DNA of 64,000 bases from Paroedura picta (GCF_049243985.1 NC_135371.1:947501-1011500); one strand, 5' to 3'; positions 45,071 to 57,099 are shown, counted from the stretch's first letter. Numbers and translations: made by a program. Notes: generated from the sequence alone by a model not told the origin.

Positions 45071-46831
45071 ATGCAGGGCGAGGGACATACTTTTTCTGAG
45101 CAGGGAGAGGGCCTGGATTGGGACCTCTCCCAGGGCGACGGCGCGAGTGCCGGCCCGCACAGCTCGGGCATGATGCGGGCAATCTCGGGGACAACCCCGG
45201 GGCCCGAGGAATTTTTGGAACGACACGTCACCCAGCGCAGGCAATTGTCTAGATACGACCGCCCTACTGGGGATGAGAGGTGGCCGGAGCACCTGGGACT
45301 GCCTAGCTACGCGCTGGAGCCTGTGGGTGAGACACAGGACTTGCAGTACAAGCTGGACAGGGTGACTAACTGGCTGCAGGATCTTTCGGGTCGGTTGGAT
45401 CCGGAGGAGAAGCGCCGAACGCAACGCCTGCTGAAGGAAGTGCTCGGTGGTGGTGCGCACGATACCAGCCTGCGAAGAGTGAGTGGTGGGCTTGCACTGC
45501 GGGAGCACGGCATGGCGGACACGCAAGCGGCAGCGGATGCTGAGGCGTTGGCCAGGGCCAGGGCGCAGCTGGAAATCGAGGCGGAGGCAGAGGCTCGAGC
45601 GAGAGCGCAGCGAGAACAAGAAGGCGAGGACGAGGAGCGAGAGGACGAAGGCGGCGCGGGCGGCGATGGAGCCGGAGGGGACGGCGCGGACGGAGGCGAG
45701 GATGCAGCGGCGGCGGCAGCCGCGGCGGCGGCGGCGGACGTTGCGGGAGCCGAGGCGGCGGCGGCAGCAGCGGCGCGCGAAGCGGCGCGAGCGGCAGCGC
45801 GAGCAGCAGAGGCGGCACGGGCAGCGGAACGAGCAAGAGTGGCGGCGGGGAGAGGACGAGGCATCGGCCGTGGTGCAAGACCCCCAGTACCGGCCCCGGC
45901 ACCGGCGGATTGGGGCCCGGGGCGCCTACCGGCCCACCTCCGGGGTGTGGAGATGCGGAGCACCTATAAATTCAAGGCTAAGTTTTCCGGAGACCCCTCC
46001 GATTTCCCTACGTTTCTGGTGCACCTCCAGGCCTACATGATGGAAATGGGGTTCACTTTCCAGGACGACGCTGAGAAAGTGCGTTTCGTGGGTCAAGCCC
46101 TAGAAGGCAAAGCAGCCAAGTGGTTCGTGGACTTGTACCGCTATCACCCCCAGGCCATCCGTGACTACAACCATTTTATGAGAGCCCTGCGCCAGATGTA
46201 CGTGGAACCGTTCGAGCGAGAGACCGCGGAGAAAAAACTCAGGGCTCACCGGCAAGGGAAGTTGTCAGTGGTCGAGTACGCCAGGGAGTTTAAAGAGCTG
46301 GCTTCCTCGGTGCCGGACTGGACGGAACCCCAACGCGTGCTGTCGTTTGTGGGGGGCCTCAATCCTACTCTGGCAGACAAATGCCTCCTCCTGGAAGACC
46401 CGCTTACAGTCGAAGGGTGGGTCCAATTGGCTGGGGAGATGGAAAATCGATTGGAGCGAGCTTCGATGGTGCAGGTCCTGGCAGGCAAAACCGTGGCGAA
46501 AACTTCCACCCCGGCGAAAGCCAAGCCCCGAGCCAAGTTGGAGCCGTCTGAGCGCACCCGGCGCATGGAAAAAGGGCTGTGCTTGGGTTGCGGCCAAGCG
46601 GGGCACTTTCTCGCACACTGCCCGACAAAAGCAACAGCGACTCCGAGGGCCGTGAGCAGCGCCCCACCGAAAGCCCAGCCTGCCAAGAAAACCACTCCAA
46701 AGAAAAGTGCCAAGTCTCTCCTGGTGCCAGTGGCTACCGTGCCAGCCGTGGACGACTCGGAGGAGGGAAGCGGGCTGGAGGACGAGGATCAAGCCGAGGA
46801 GCAGTCGGGAAACGAGGACGGTCTGCTGTAA
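45071..46831 (+). CDS. gag: Chromovirus gag (fossil element part)
   Basis: 586 codons. The N-terminal third is acidic, then alanine/arginine/glutamate-rich over about 60 residues in GC-rich codons. The middle has the gag core (YKFKAKFSGDPSDFPTFLVH, KAAKWFVDLYR), as in sushi-derived host genes such as PEG10. A single CCHC zinc knuckle (CLGCGQAGHFLAHC) lies near residue 515. It would package element RNA in virus-like particles. Near its end lies GGGAAAC (46807-46813) in the reading position of a -1 shift site, the same heptamer known from PEG10; the pol frame overlaps here. Confidence 0.9.
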   Translation: MQGEGHTFSEQGEGLDWDLSQGDGASAGPHSSGMMRAISGTTPGPEEFLERHVTQRRQLSRYDRPTGDERWPEHLGLPSYALEPVGETQDLQYKLDRVTNWLQDLSGRLDPEEKRRTQRLLKEVLGGGAHDTSLRRVSGGLALREHGMADTQAAADAEALARARAQLEIEAEAEARARAQREQEGEDEEREDEGGAGGDGAGGDGADGGEDAAAAAAAAAAADVAGAEAAAAAAAREAARAAARAAEAARAAERARVAAGRGRGIGRGARPPVPAPAPADWGPGRLPAHLRGVEMRSTYKFKAKFSGDPSDFPTFLVHLQAYMMEMGFTFQDDAEKVRFVGQALEGKAAKWFVDLYRYHPQAIRDYNHFMRALRQMYVEPFERETAEKKLRAHRQGKLSVVEYAREFKELASSVPDWTEPQRVLSFVGGLNPTLADKCLLLEDPLTVEGWVQLAGEMENRLERASMVQVLAGKTVAKTSTPAKAKPRAKLEPSERTRRMEKGLCLGCGQAGHFLAHCPTKATATPRAVSSAPPKAQPAKKTTPKKSAKSLLVPVATVPAVDDSEEGSGLEDEDQAEEQSGNEDGLL

Positions 46832-49800
46832 AGGCGCCCCGCCAGCAGGCCGCCAACAGGGGCAAACGCGTGGTGAGTGATTCCCCCTTGCTACTCCTGC
46901 CTGCCAAGCTCTCCAACCCCAAGTCGGGGAAAACAGTGGGAGTCCGGTGTATCGTGGACTCGGGGTGCACCCAATCCCTAGTGAGCCCGGCACTGGCCGA
47001 GACTTTGGGGGTGGGAAAGGTGCCGCTGAGGGAACCCTTGCCAATCACCCAATTAGATGGGAAATGTGCTCCCGGAGGGGAGGCCACAGCGAAAACGCGC
47101 CCAATGGACTTGGACATAAAAAAACATTGGGAGCAAATCCAGCCTTTGGTAGCTCCTCATTCTGCCTTCCCTTGTGTGTTGGGGTTGGATTGGTTGAAGG
47201 AGCATGACCCCCTAGTGAAGTGGAAAGAAGGGACTGTGGACTTTACCTCTCCCGCCTGCGAGCAGCACGCTCGACCGCGGGATCCCCCAAGTACGGGGAT
47301 TGTGGCCGCTTTGGGATCGGGGGGGGCAGCGCTCCTTCCTGAGTATCGGGACTTTGCTGATGTGTTCGCGGAGGTCGAGTGCAACCAACTTCCCCCCCAT
47401 CGTAAAACTGACTGTGCCATCGAATTGAAGAAAGGGGAACCACTCCCCAAAGCCAAACTTTATTCCATGAGCCCCCGGGAAATGGCGGAGCTTAGGGATT
47501 TTCTGGATAAGAACCTGGCGAGGGGTTTTATTAGACCGGCCACGTCTTCATTGGCGGCCCCGGTCCTTTTTGTAAAAAAGAAGGACGGTTCGCTACGTTT
47601 GTGTACTGACTACCGTGGGTTGAACGCGGTCTCTACCTGCAACGCCTACCCGCTCCCCCTGATTAAAGACTTGTTGGGCCATTTGGGGAAGGCACGGATT
47701 TTTACGAAATTGGATTTGAGGGAAGCCTATTACCGAGTTCGGATCAAGAAGGGGCACGAATATTTAACGGCCTTTAATACCCCCCTGGGGCAGTTTGAGT
47801 ACATCGTAATGCCGTTCGGCCTCGCCGGCGCTCCGGGCGTGTTCATGAATATGATTAATGAAATTATGCATGATTTATTGTATCAGGGGGTGTTGGTTTA
47901 TATTGATGATATTCTTGTGTACTCTGAGAATGTTGAGAGTCATGCTGATCTGGTCCGCGAAGTGCTCAACCGCTTGCGGAAGCACCAGTTGTTTGCCAAA
48001 CTATCTAAATGTGAGTTCCACCGCGATGCGGTGGAGTTTTTGGGGTTCCGCGTCTCCCAGGCTGGGATTGAGATGGACCCTGGCAAGGTGCGCGACTTGC
48101 TGGCTTGGGAACCTCCCCGCACCAGGAGGCAACTGCAAAGTTTCCTAGGATTCGCTAATTTTTACAGGACTTTCATTCCCAATTTTGCCAAAGTGGCGTT
48201 GCCCCTCACTGACTTGTTGAAAACCAAACAAGGGGGAAAAGCGGCGAGCCGCCCGGGGACGCCCCTTCTGTGGACTCCCCCCTGTCAAGACGCATTTGAC
48301 AAACTAAAGTTGTTGTTTACGTCCGAACCAGTACTGGCCCATGCTGACCCTTCTAAGCAATTTACTGTACAAGTAGACTCCTCGGACGTAGCAATGGGGG
48401 CCGTGATCCTCCAAGAGGGGGAGGACGGGAAATTACACCCGCTGGCCTATCTGTCAAAGAAATTCTCAGGGGCAGAGCGAAATTGGGCAATTTGGGAAAA
48501 AGAGGCGGCTGCAGTAAAATTGGCCCTTTCCACCTGGAGGCATTGGCTAGAGGGGTCCGCGATCCCATTTGTCGTCTGGACGGATCATAAAAACCTTCAG
48601 GCACTCAAGCAGCCCCGATCGTTGTCCGCCAAGCAAATGAGATGGGCGGAGTTTTTCGCCCGTTTCAACTTCTCCCTCAAGCATCTGCCGGGTAAAATGA
48701 ACTTTTTGGCAGATGCATTGTCACGCCTGCCCCAGTACAACAGCAAACGAGACCCATTGGTGGACACCGTTTTTACCCCCGCCCAACTAGGGATGGCCGC
48801 CGTGACGCGCAGCCACGTAAAGACTGTTCCACCCATCCCAGGGGGCTGGGTCCAAAAGGAGATGTCACAAGATCCGGAGTTTGGCTCCCTCCGCCCTGAT
48901 CTGACTGAGAAGGGGGGGCTCTTTTTTAAGGGCGAGAGACTCTTTGTTCCTGTTGCGGCTAGGGGAAAAGTTTTGAAACTCTGCCACGACGCAAAAACTG
49001 CTGGACACTTTGGTTTCGTGAAAACTCTGCACCTAGTCAGGAGACAGTATTGGTGGCCGTCCCTGCGCAAAGATGTGGAGAAATATGTGCAGGGGTGCCC
49101 TATTTGTATTGCCTCGAAACCGGTTGGGGGCAAGAAAAAGGGGCTATTGCAACCACAGCCCACCCCCTCTCGTCCATGGACAGATGTCACTATGGACTTT
49201 ATTACGGACCTCCCTCCCAGCCACGGGAACACCGTTATATGGGTGGTAGTGGATGCTTTTTCTAAACAGGCTCACTTCATTCCCTGCACGGGAGTGCCTT
49301 CAGCACCAAAATTGGCTTCTCTTTTTATTGAACACGTGGTACGTCTGCACGGGATCCCGACACGTGTCCTGACGGATCGGGGCCCCCAGTTCGTTTCCAA
49401 GTTTTGGAGGGAACTCTTGAGACTATTGGGGGTGGAGCAAGCCCTCACTTCGGGCTATCACCCTGAATCGAATGGCCAGACCGAAAGGGTAAACCAAATC
49501 CTGGAACAGTATTTGCGTTGTTTTATCAATCACCAGCAGGACAATTGGGTCTCCTTCTTACCGCTGGCTGAATTTGCCTACAACAATGGGGTTCATGCCT
49601 CAACAGGGGTATCACCCTTTAAAGTAGTGTATGGGACTGATTTGGCAACAGCCCCCACCTGGGAACTCAGCTCCACTGAGACTCCTGACATAAATAAATG
49701 GGCAGCGACCATCAGTACAGGTTGGCCAGAAATTGTTGCTAGCCTCAAAGAGGCGAAACAGGCCTATAAAGCTCAAGCAGATAAGAAAAGAGTACCTGCA

Positions 49801-50256
49801 CCTGATTGGAAAGTGGGAGACCTGGCCTATTTGTCTACTAAGAACCTGAGGTGCCAGCAGAAATCTAAGAAACTTGGCCCTAAATATGTGGGGCCGTTTA
49901 AAGTGGTAAAACTGATTAATCCTGTGACTGTTGAGCTAGCTTTACCAAAGACTTATAGGAATGTGCATCCGGTTTTTCATTCCAGCCTGCTGCGAAGAGC
50001 TCCGGTCCCAGACGAGTGGCACCCTCCTCCAGACCAGCCTGGGCCAATTTACATCGACAAAGACACCCACTATGAAGTCAACCAAATTTTAGACTCTCGT
50101 TTGCACAAGGGTCGCCTTCAATATCTGATCGATTGGAAAGATTTCCCCTCGGGGGACAAAGAGTGGGTGGAGGCAGGGAATGTGAAGGCACCCCGCCTTC
50201 TCCGGGCTTTCCATCGAGCATTTCCTGATTGTCCTCGCCCGGTAGATGCCGGCTAG
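46579..50256 (+). CDS. pol: Chromovirus pol (fossil element part)
   Basis: The open frame is 1,225 codons and overlaps gag; it is expected to be reached by the family's -1 shift, so translated pol starts near 46810. Order: protease (VDSGCTQSLV), reverse transcriptase (LPLIKDLLGHLGKARIFTKL, active site YIDDILVYS), RNase H (QVDSSDVAMGAVI, WTDHKNLQAL), integrase (zinc-binding HFGFVKTLHLVRRQYWWPSL, catalytic TMDFITDLPPS and DRGPQFVSKFW), and a chromodomain near the end (HYEVNQILDSR, YLIDWKDFP, EWVEAGNV). The chromodomain defines chromoviruses and guides integration toward marked chromatin in studied relatives. Confidence 0.93.
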   Translation: MLGLRPSGALSRTLPDKSNSDSEGREQRPTESPACQENHSKEKCQVSPGASGYRASRGRLGGGKRAGGRGSSRGAVGKRGRSAVKAPRQQAANRGKRVVSDSPLLLLPAKLSNPKSGKTVGVRCIVDSGCTQSLVSPALAETLGVGKVPLREPLPITQLDGKCAPGGEATAKTRPMDLDIKKHWEQIQPLVAPHSAFPCVLGLDWLKEHDPLVKWKEGTVDFTSPACEQHARPRDPPSTGIVAALGSGGAALLPEYRDFADVFAEVECNQLPPHRKTDCAIELKKGEPLPKAKLYSMSPREMAELRDFLDKNLARGFIRPATSSLAAPVLFVKKKDGSLRLCTDYRGLNAVSTCNAYPLPLIKDLLGHLGKARIFTKLDLREAYYRVRIKKGHEYLTAFNTPLGQFEYIVMPFGLAGAPGVFMNMINEIMHDLLYQGVLVYIDDILVYSENVESHADLVREVLNRLRKHQLFAKLSKCEFHRDAVEFLGFRVSQAGIEMDPGKVRDLLAWEPPRTRRQLQSFLGFANFYRTFIPNFAKVALPLTDLLKTKQGGKAASRPGTPLLWTPPCQDAFDKLKLLFTSEPVLAHADPSKQFTVQVDSSDVAMGAVILQEGEDGKLHPLAYLSKKFSGAERNWAIWEKEAAAVKLALSTWRHWLEGSAIPFVVWTDHKNLQALKQPRSLSAKQMRWAEFFARFNFSLKHLPGKMNFLADALSRLPQYNSKRDPLVDTVFTPAQLGMAAVTRSHVKTVPPIPGGWVQKEMSQDPEFGSLRPDLTEKGGLFFKGERLFVPVAARGKVLKLCHDAKTAGHFGFVKTLHLVRRQYWWPSLRKDVEKYVQGCPICIASKPVGGKKKGLLQPQPTPSRPWTDVTMDFITDLPPSHGNTVIWVVVDAFSKQAHFIPCTGVPSAPKLASLFIEHVVRLHGIPTRVLTDRGPQFVSKFWRELLRLLGVEQALTSGYHPESNGQTERVNQILEQYLRCFINHQQDNWVSFLPLAEFAYNNGVHASTGVSPFKVVYGTDLATAPTWELSSTETPDINKWAATISTGWPEIVASLKEAKQAYKAQADKKRVPAPDWKVGDLAYLSTKNLRCQQKSKKLGPKYVGPFKVVKLINPVTVELALPKTYRNVHPVFHSSLLRRAPVPDEWHPPPDQPGPIYIDKDTHYEVNQILDSRLHKGRLQYLIDWKDFPSGDKEWVEAGNVKAPRLLRAFHRAFPDCPRPVDAG

Positions 50257-50290
50257 GTGGGGGAGTGAAGTTAGTTTTAATGCGGAGGGA

Positions 50291-50694
50291 TGTCAGGATT
50301 GTAGAATCTCTGTCATAAATTAGCCTGAGTTCCTCCATGTCAGTTATATTGTTTAATGGGACCTGGCGCCTGCTAGCCCCGGCCTTGTAGTTTGTAAGCA
50401 ATAAAATAGAATAGTGATGTTATTCTAACCTTATCTTGTTGTGGGCTCACAGGGTTGTTTGTACCTCTCTCAAGGATGGGAGTTTGGAATCCTGTTTTTG
50501 TTTCACATATGTCTTTCTTCACTAACCCCCCTCCTTGGGAACTGTCAAGTTTTGGGCGGGAGAAATGTATTGATAAGCTGAGGCAAATCTGGCTTCGAGT
50601 CAGATTTGACTTTCAGTCCAATGCGTATAGTGCTAATCAATAAAACTATTTTCTTTTGAATAAGTTTTGTTGTGAGTTTCCTGTGCGTCTGACA
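50291..50694 (+). repeat. 3' LTR of the chromovirus
   Basis: 404 bp, identical by eye to the 5' LTR. The purine tract CGGAGGGA ends at 50290. The 62-codon open frame found in both LTRs is not a gene. Confidence 0.93.
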
Positions 50695-50814
50695 TTCTGA
50701 CATTTCACATTGGTTGGCACTTTTTGCTCTGGCTGCCCGGAGGATTTGAGCTACAGTCTGGGGTCGCAGAGAGGGGGTAGCACTGGGAAAGAGATGATCA
50801 AGGCGCCACCAGCT

Positions 50815-50905
50815 CACAGGTGGAGTCCCACAAGGAGCAGTGCTCTCTCCGGTCCCTTTCCACATCTTCATGCGCCCTCTTGCTCAGCTGGTGCGGAAGC
50901 CTGGG
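50815..50905 (+). mobile_element. Non-LTR reverse-transcriptase remnant
   Basis: One frame reads GGVPQGAVLSPVPFHIFMRP and LAQLVR, which resembles a conserved LINE reverse-transcriptase motif (PQGxxLSPxLFNIY). Only about 30 codons are recognisable, in a C-poor, non-coding neighbourhood. Confidence 0.5.
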
Positions 50906-53195
50906 AGAAAGCAGGGGGGCTCCGGCAGAGTGACAGAGAGCCCCCCTCCCCAAATTCCCCACCCTTCCTCCTACACCAGAGGGAGAGCCACAAGAGATCT
51001 GTGCAGCAGGCTTGAGGGCAGAATCTGAACCTGGGACCTTGGGAGGCTGGAAGAGGTTGAAGGGGCTTCCGATTCCAGAGGCCCATGTAGGGGGAGAGAG
51101 GCTGTCAAAGGAGGGAGGGTGGGGAAGAGGGGAATGACTTTGGGCTGGGAATGATGGCGCTGAGGCTGGAAGAAATGGGAACTAATGGATACTGGGAGGC
51201 AGGAAGAAGAGAGCTGGAGGAAAGGAGGGGGGGTTGGAGGGGGGGCTCACTGGGGAGAGCAAGGGGGACCCAGACACAAAGCAGAACCCATGACATGGAA
51301 AGGGGGGAGACGGTACCTTTGTGTCCTTTTGAGGAATCCCCTGACTCTTCCGCCCCCCTTGTGGGTTCAGGGTGACGGGATCTGGGTGGGTCGCATCTCC
51401 CCCATTCGGCCTTCCGGGGAGAGGGGAAATGCCCACTCCACTCACGTTGCCATCTTCGAGACCCAGTTCTAATACCGAACGACCTGAGCTGCTTGCCTTC
51501 TTGAGAGACCAGAAGAATTCATTCGGAATGCAGAAAGACACCCACTTTATTGTACGTATCCCTGCAGAATGCAGTTGAGAGAAGAGACAACGGAGGGGGA
51601 ACATGATGGAGGTTAATAAAATTGTGCATTTTTTAACCCTCTTTCTTCAAAAACTGCATTATCAAAAACAAACACAGAATAAAACAAGCCTCGTACAGAG
51701 CAGGGGAAAGACTGTTTCGGAAATGTGCATTCAGCTTTCTCAGCCGGCGTTTGTTTGGTGTCTTGTGCTTCCCCTCTCGATCCGCCCGTTGCTGCAAAAC
51801 CAGGCCTCTGTGTAGTGAAGGAGGGGCCTGACCCAGCCCGGCAGAAGGGGGCCCTCCAAAGCTGAGAAAGGCTGTTTCGGGGGTACCAGAAGCTCCTGTG
51901 AAGAGCAGGAGACGTCCCAACACAGAGCTGCCCTGCAAGCTGGTCTCTCTTCCAGGGACTGGCTTAAGGTTGCCAGCCTCCAGGTGGGACCTGGAGATCC
52001 CCTGGAATGACCAGAGGGGATACTTCACAAAAAGAACTGAAAATGTTATTTGAAATTAATGATACTAAAGACGGACTTAAAAGTTCTAGCTGGGAAGGCA
52101 GCAGAGTCTATATAAGGAGTCTGCATGTGGCGAATATCAGCGCAGGAAAAAAAGGAGAAAGTTAAAAATTAATGGGGAAAAATATGGAAGCAGAGTAGAT
52201 CCTTTCTCAGCATTTTAATAATAAACCACTTATCTAGCCGCCACTGTGCCGCCGGCCTCAGCCTTTCCCTGCACTCCTTGGCTCAGGCAGCTGCCTGTCT
52301 GTCATACGCCCCCTGCTCAGAGGCATGTGGGGCGGGCAAATCTCCCCACAGCTTCCTGGTGCAGCCTCCAAAGGAACAGTGTCAGCATTTCATGTGTGAC
52401 ATTCATCCTTATGGTATATTTCTCCCCCGTTTTCATTTCTGCACACCTCAGGTACACGGCATTGTCTAATACGGGGTGGCCAAACGGGGCTCTCCAGATG
52501 CCCATGGACTACAATTCCCATGAGCCCCTGGCACCTCTGATTTAGGTTTAGGGCAGGCAACTCCCCGGGGGCACCTGCAGATCTCCTGCTCCTGTGTCAG
52601 TGAAGCAGTGGAATTAATAGCAGTAACAACTTCATTTAAAAAAAAAAAGAATTTTAACAAGAGTTTAATGGACATGGGAAAGGTAATCATACAAGTACAA
52701 AACAAATGCATGCCATAAAAATGAGGTCGACTAACATTTCTCAAATTGAGCTGAACACATAAGCATTAAAATTCCCTAAAATTTAGGCAAGTCGGCTTTT
52801 AAGTTAATATTTACAATGGGAAGCCGTATTTACAGGGGCCTACGTGATATGTGGACCCAAAATGAGGCCTTAATTGGAAGCCACCATTAGAAAGCCTGAT
52901 TAGAACTTTACAGGATGGTACAGGGGATGGAGGAGGAAGAGAAAACGTTTGAAGGTGAACATGTGATTGTTCTCCAAATACCAATATTGGACCCTAAAGG
53001 GATTGTGCAAAGAAGGCTCTGTACTATTCTACAGAACTTCTTAAAAACTGCGAAATTCTCAAAGCAAGATTATGAGACAAAAATCAGCCGTTGTCAGAAA
53101 TTCCAGAGCAATAAATCTCCTATTTTTTCAGTAATAGTGATGAACTGTCATGGTTGAGAGGCAGTTCCGAACTCTTGTTACTTTTCCTGAACAGG
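50906..53195. other. Non-coding stretch between chromovirus and zinc-finger gene
   Basis: 51110-51310 is G/purine-rich. 51965-52015 is a fragment of the repeat underlying the C-rich array. 52475-52545 is a half MITE (GTGGCCAAACGGGGCTCTCC). The part nearest 53.2 kb is probably 3' UTR of the zinc-finger gene, but no clear minus-strand AATAAA was found. Open frames here have no domain. Confidence 0.4.
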
Positions 53196-53258
53196 AATTA
53201 AGACTTTACAGAGGTCATGAGAATATGTAACGTATAATATTGATAAATAGAATTGAAA

Positions 53259-54449
<1,191 letters not shown>

Positions 54450-54494
54450 TCATAGGGTCAAACAGGAGTCAGATGTGACTTAATGGCATTACAG

Positions 54495-54835
54495 AGAGAG
54501 AGAGAGAGAGAGAGAATCCTAGAGTGGGAAGGGACCATCCAGGCCATCTAGTCCACCCCCTGCTCAATGTAGGATCAGGCTCAAGCACCCAGGAGAAGGA
54601 TCTGTCCAGCCCCTGCTTGAAGACAGCCAATGGGGGGGGGAGCTCCCCACCTCCTGACGCAGCCCCTTCCACGGCTGAACTACTCTGACTGTGAAAAATC
54701 CCCCCCCTGCTCTCTAGCTGGTATCGTTCTCCATGTATTTTAAACCCATTACTGCGGGGTCCTCTCCTCTGCTGCCATCAGGAACCTTTCCCTGCCCTCC
54801 CCTAAGTGATAACCTTTCAAATACTTAAAGACCCC
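54495..54835 (-). mobile_element. CR1 3' part preceded by (GA)n
   Basis: A short (AG)n run at 54495-54513 adjoins a minus-strand CR1 tail (AGAGTGGGAAGGGACCATCC, CATCTAGTCCACCCCCTGCT) extending to AAGTGATAACCTTTCAAATA. It lies in the intron between the finger and KRAB exons. Confidence 0.75.
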
Positions 54836-55763
54836 AGTCCCCATTCCCCACCATTTTCAAGGGCCCCTCGAGCCAGACATCCAAGTCGCTACCTGCAGAT
54901 CCCGCCTCTTCATCACCGCCCAGGAGAAACAGGCCTTCTTGCAGCCAGGCTATCAGGTCAGGTGTGGCCCCTGGAGGTCCTGTTGATCAGGGGGGAAACC
55001 CACGAAATTAGACCTCTCCTCTGGGCCCACGAATTCAACCCTTCCGGGCCAGATTGGCCGTCCCTCCAGAAACACACAAGAGGCAAGTGAGAGGGGTGGG
55101 GTGGAGCACAGGAGGAAGGCCAGACTCCTCTCTCTTTATGAGTCCAATTGGGCACCTTTAAGACCCCTTGAGGCCCTCAGCGATATTTGCCCTTGGTGGG
55201 TCACAAACACTGACCATCTCGTGCCGCTGGAATCTGAAACGACCTGAGCGAATCAGGACTGTTGACTTTCAGAAGGAACTTTCTCGAAAGGGGTAACCAG
55301 AAAACTCATTTTTAATATTTTTAAATTTGGGCGATTCTATCCTCCAAGTCTGATCAAGGGCCTTCCTCCTCTTCTTGGGCCTCTGAGGCTCTGTGCTAAC
55401 CATTTTTCTCGCTTGTGGGGCAGACGATGGACCCAGGCAACAAGAGGGTGCTGGCCTCACATGGGGGGTCTGTGCCTGTTGCCGGCCAAGCAGAGAGGGA
55501 GATGCCAGAGGAGACCGCAGAGTCCGCTATACCCTCCTTCAGCCACCCCATCTGGCTCCACAGTGGGTGCCCCCCATGGGGTCCAGGCAGAGAACTGCCA
55601 GGCAGGGCCTCCCTCTCCGCATAGAAACCACAGGCCCCTCCGAGGAAGGAAGGATCGGGGGGGGGGGGGCAAGACGAACCACGGGGACCAGGGCAGACAG
55701 CCTGACCACCTCCCTCCTCCTCAAGGGCACTCCTCAGCACGAGAAGGAGAAAAGGATCCTCAC
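54836..55763 (-). other. Intron between KRAB and finger exons
   Basis: Apart from the CR1 tail at its left end it has no gene. I looked for a KRAB B-box exon and found none; the KRAB-A and finger exons join in phase without one. The open frames at 55393-55929 are shadows of the KRAB exon and GC-rich text. Confidence 0.4.
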
Positions 55764-55890
55764 CCAGAGAGGCCACATGTCCAAAATTCTCCAGCATGAC
55801 TTCCTTGTAGAGCGCTCTCTGGGCTGGCTGCAGGAGGCTCCACTCCCCCGGGGAGAAATGCACGGCCACCTCCTCGAAGGAGACCCCCGC
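55764..55890 (-). CDS. KRAB A-box exon
   Basis: Exactly 127 bp, the standard KRAB-A exon size, with acceptor TTCGTTCCTCTTGCAG and donor CTCTGG|GTGAGG. It reads [20 protein letters not shown], then [20 protein letters not shown], leaving one base. KRAB A recruits the corepressor TRIM28 (KAP1) in mammals. The MLE triplet needed for that is present, while the usual DV is EV. Phases join exon 2 (MQPAQ) and the finger exon without a break, giving a 400-residue product. Confidence 0.93.
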
Positions 55891-56190
55891 CTGCAAGAGG
55901 AACGAAGAAGAGTTTCTTTACATCACTAGAAAGTTGGGGGGGGGGAGTGTTAATTCCTACAGCAAGAGCAGCACAAAGAGGTGGTGAGAACAACCTCATG
56001 GGGATCTCTCTCCCCACACACACACCGGCCCCACTGCCCTCCTGGGGCGCCTCCTGGACCTACAGGGAGGGACGTGCAGATGAAAAAGAAGTGGGGAACA
56101 TGAGAATTAATGGGAAGGAGCCCGATCCAGTGAGCAGGAGGCACCCTCACTGTGGACATCTCCCCAGGGATGCCCCCCCCCCCACAATAC

Positions 56191-56276
56191 CTGAGCTGGC
56201 TGCATGGCGTCTCCCCCCCCTCTGGCATGCGGAGGAGAGGGTCTCAGGGGCATCCACGGCATCTTCCCACTCCTGC
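56191..56276 (-). CDS. Start-codon exon of the KRAB zinc-finger gene
   Basis: An 86-bp exon with acceptor TTCTCTCCCTCCAG and donor GCTCAG|GTATTG. Its last 15 bases are ATGCAGCCAGCTCAG (ATG at 56203-56205, preceded by GACGCC, a good start context), giving MQPAQ in phase 0 to the KRAB exon. Another frame is open across the exon (QEWEDAVDAPETLSS), so a longer N-terminus from an unseen SCAN exon cannot be excluded; I found none up to 57.1 kb. Confidence 0.65.
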
Positions 56277-57011
56277 CTGGAGGGAGAGAAAGAAAGAGGG
56301 TGAGGACCTCTTTTGCGCCATGCACTTTGTCTGGATTCAAGATGCTATTCGAGATACTGGACTTGCTCCATGAAGGCTGAAGAGCATTTAGCCTGAAGTC
56401 TCTCCTCTCAACTGGCCATTTTATGTGCACGGGGGGGGGGGGGGAAGGTGTTCCTCTGTTCCTCACTCATCCAACCCCCCTCCCCTGGAAATGCTTCCTC
56501 GCAACCTCGGCCAACTCCTTCTTGGGAGAGGAATCCCTTTGCCCGCCAGAAGCCACCAGCACCCTCTCTCCCTCCCAAGGCAGCCAAGACCCTCCTGCCC
56601 ACCCCACCCCACCCCCAGGAACAAGTGCTGCAGGGAATGAGTGGGGAGAGCCCTGAGAGGCTGCAGTGGAGTGCCTGACTCTAGACAGCCAGTGAGAGAC
56701 TCCGGGTCAGAATTCAGTTATCCCCGCAAGCAGAAAACTAGCCCTGCAAGGAAAAAATGTTGCACTCTCTTCCTGGGCTGGACATGATGCTTTTCTGTAG
56801 CAGGGAGATTTTTGCAGAGGAGGGAAGCCCTCCCACACCCGAAAAGGACCCAGCCTGGAGGGCCTTGGGGGGCGCGGGGCCACAGACCCTCTGCCCACCC
56901 TTCACCCCCCTGCCCCCCCACATCGCCCTCCTGCTCCCCCTCCCCAATCTCCACCCCCCTGCTTTGGGTCTTGCGTTGCACCCCCGACCCGCACTCCATG
57001 CAGAGACTCAC

Positions 57012-57075
57012 CCGCTCCCTCCGAGGCGCCTCCTGGCCGGGAGAGGAAGCGGCTCCCCCCTCCCGGAAGTCCCAC
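57012..57075 (-). promoter_or_regulatory. Promoter and first exon of the KRAB zinc-finger gene
   Basis: Donor GGAGCGG|GTGAGTC gives an exon edge at 57012. ACTTCCGG on the minus strand (57063-57070), an ETS-type site, lies 51 bp upstream. Same design as at 19353-19430. The region on both sides is very GC-rich. Confidence 0.5.
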
Positions 57076-57099
57076 CCCCCCCGCGCCAGGTGCCTCTCT

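Larger units (their letters stand above)
44632..50694 (+). mobile_element. Ty3/gypsy chromovirus, Tf1/sushi group, looks whole
   Basis: A 6,063-bp LTR retrotransposon with two 404-bp LTRs, gag, pol with a C-terminal chromodomain, and no envelope gene. It is flanked by the 5-bp duplication TTCTG (44627-44631 and 50695-50699). The LTRs look identical by eye, so the insertion is very young. No break was seen in either reading frame. The bases after the 5' LTR (AAGTCAAATCT, 45038-45048) are the exact complement of AGATTTGACTT (44943-44953) inside the LTR, the self-priming arrangement known for the Tf1/sushi group. A purine tract (CGGAGGGA) precedes the 3' LTR. Confidence 0.93.

Noticed and set aside
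45307-45963. Long minus-strand frames over the alanine-rich gag segment
   Set aside because: GC-rich shadow frames opposite gag, no domain.
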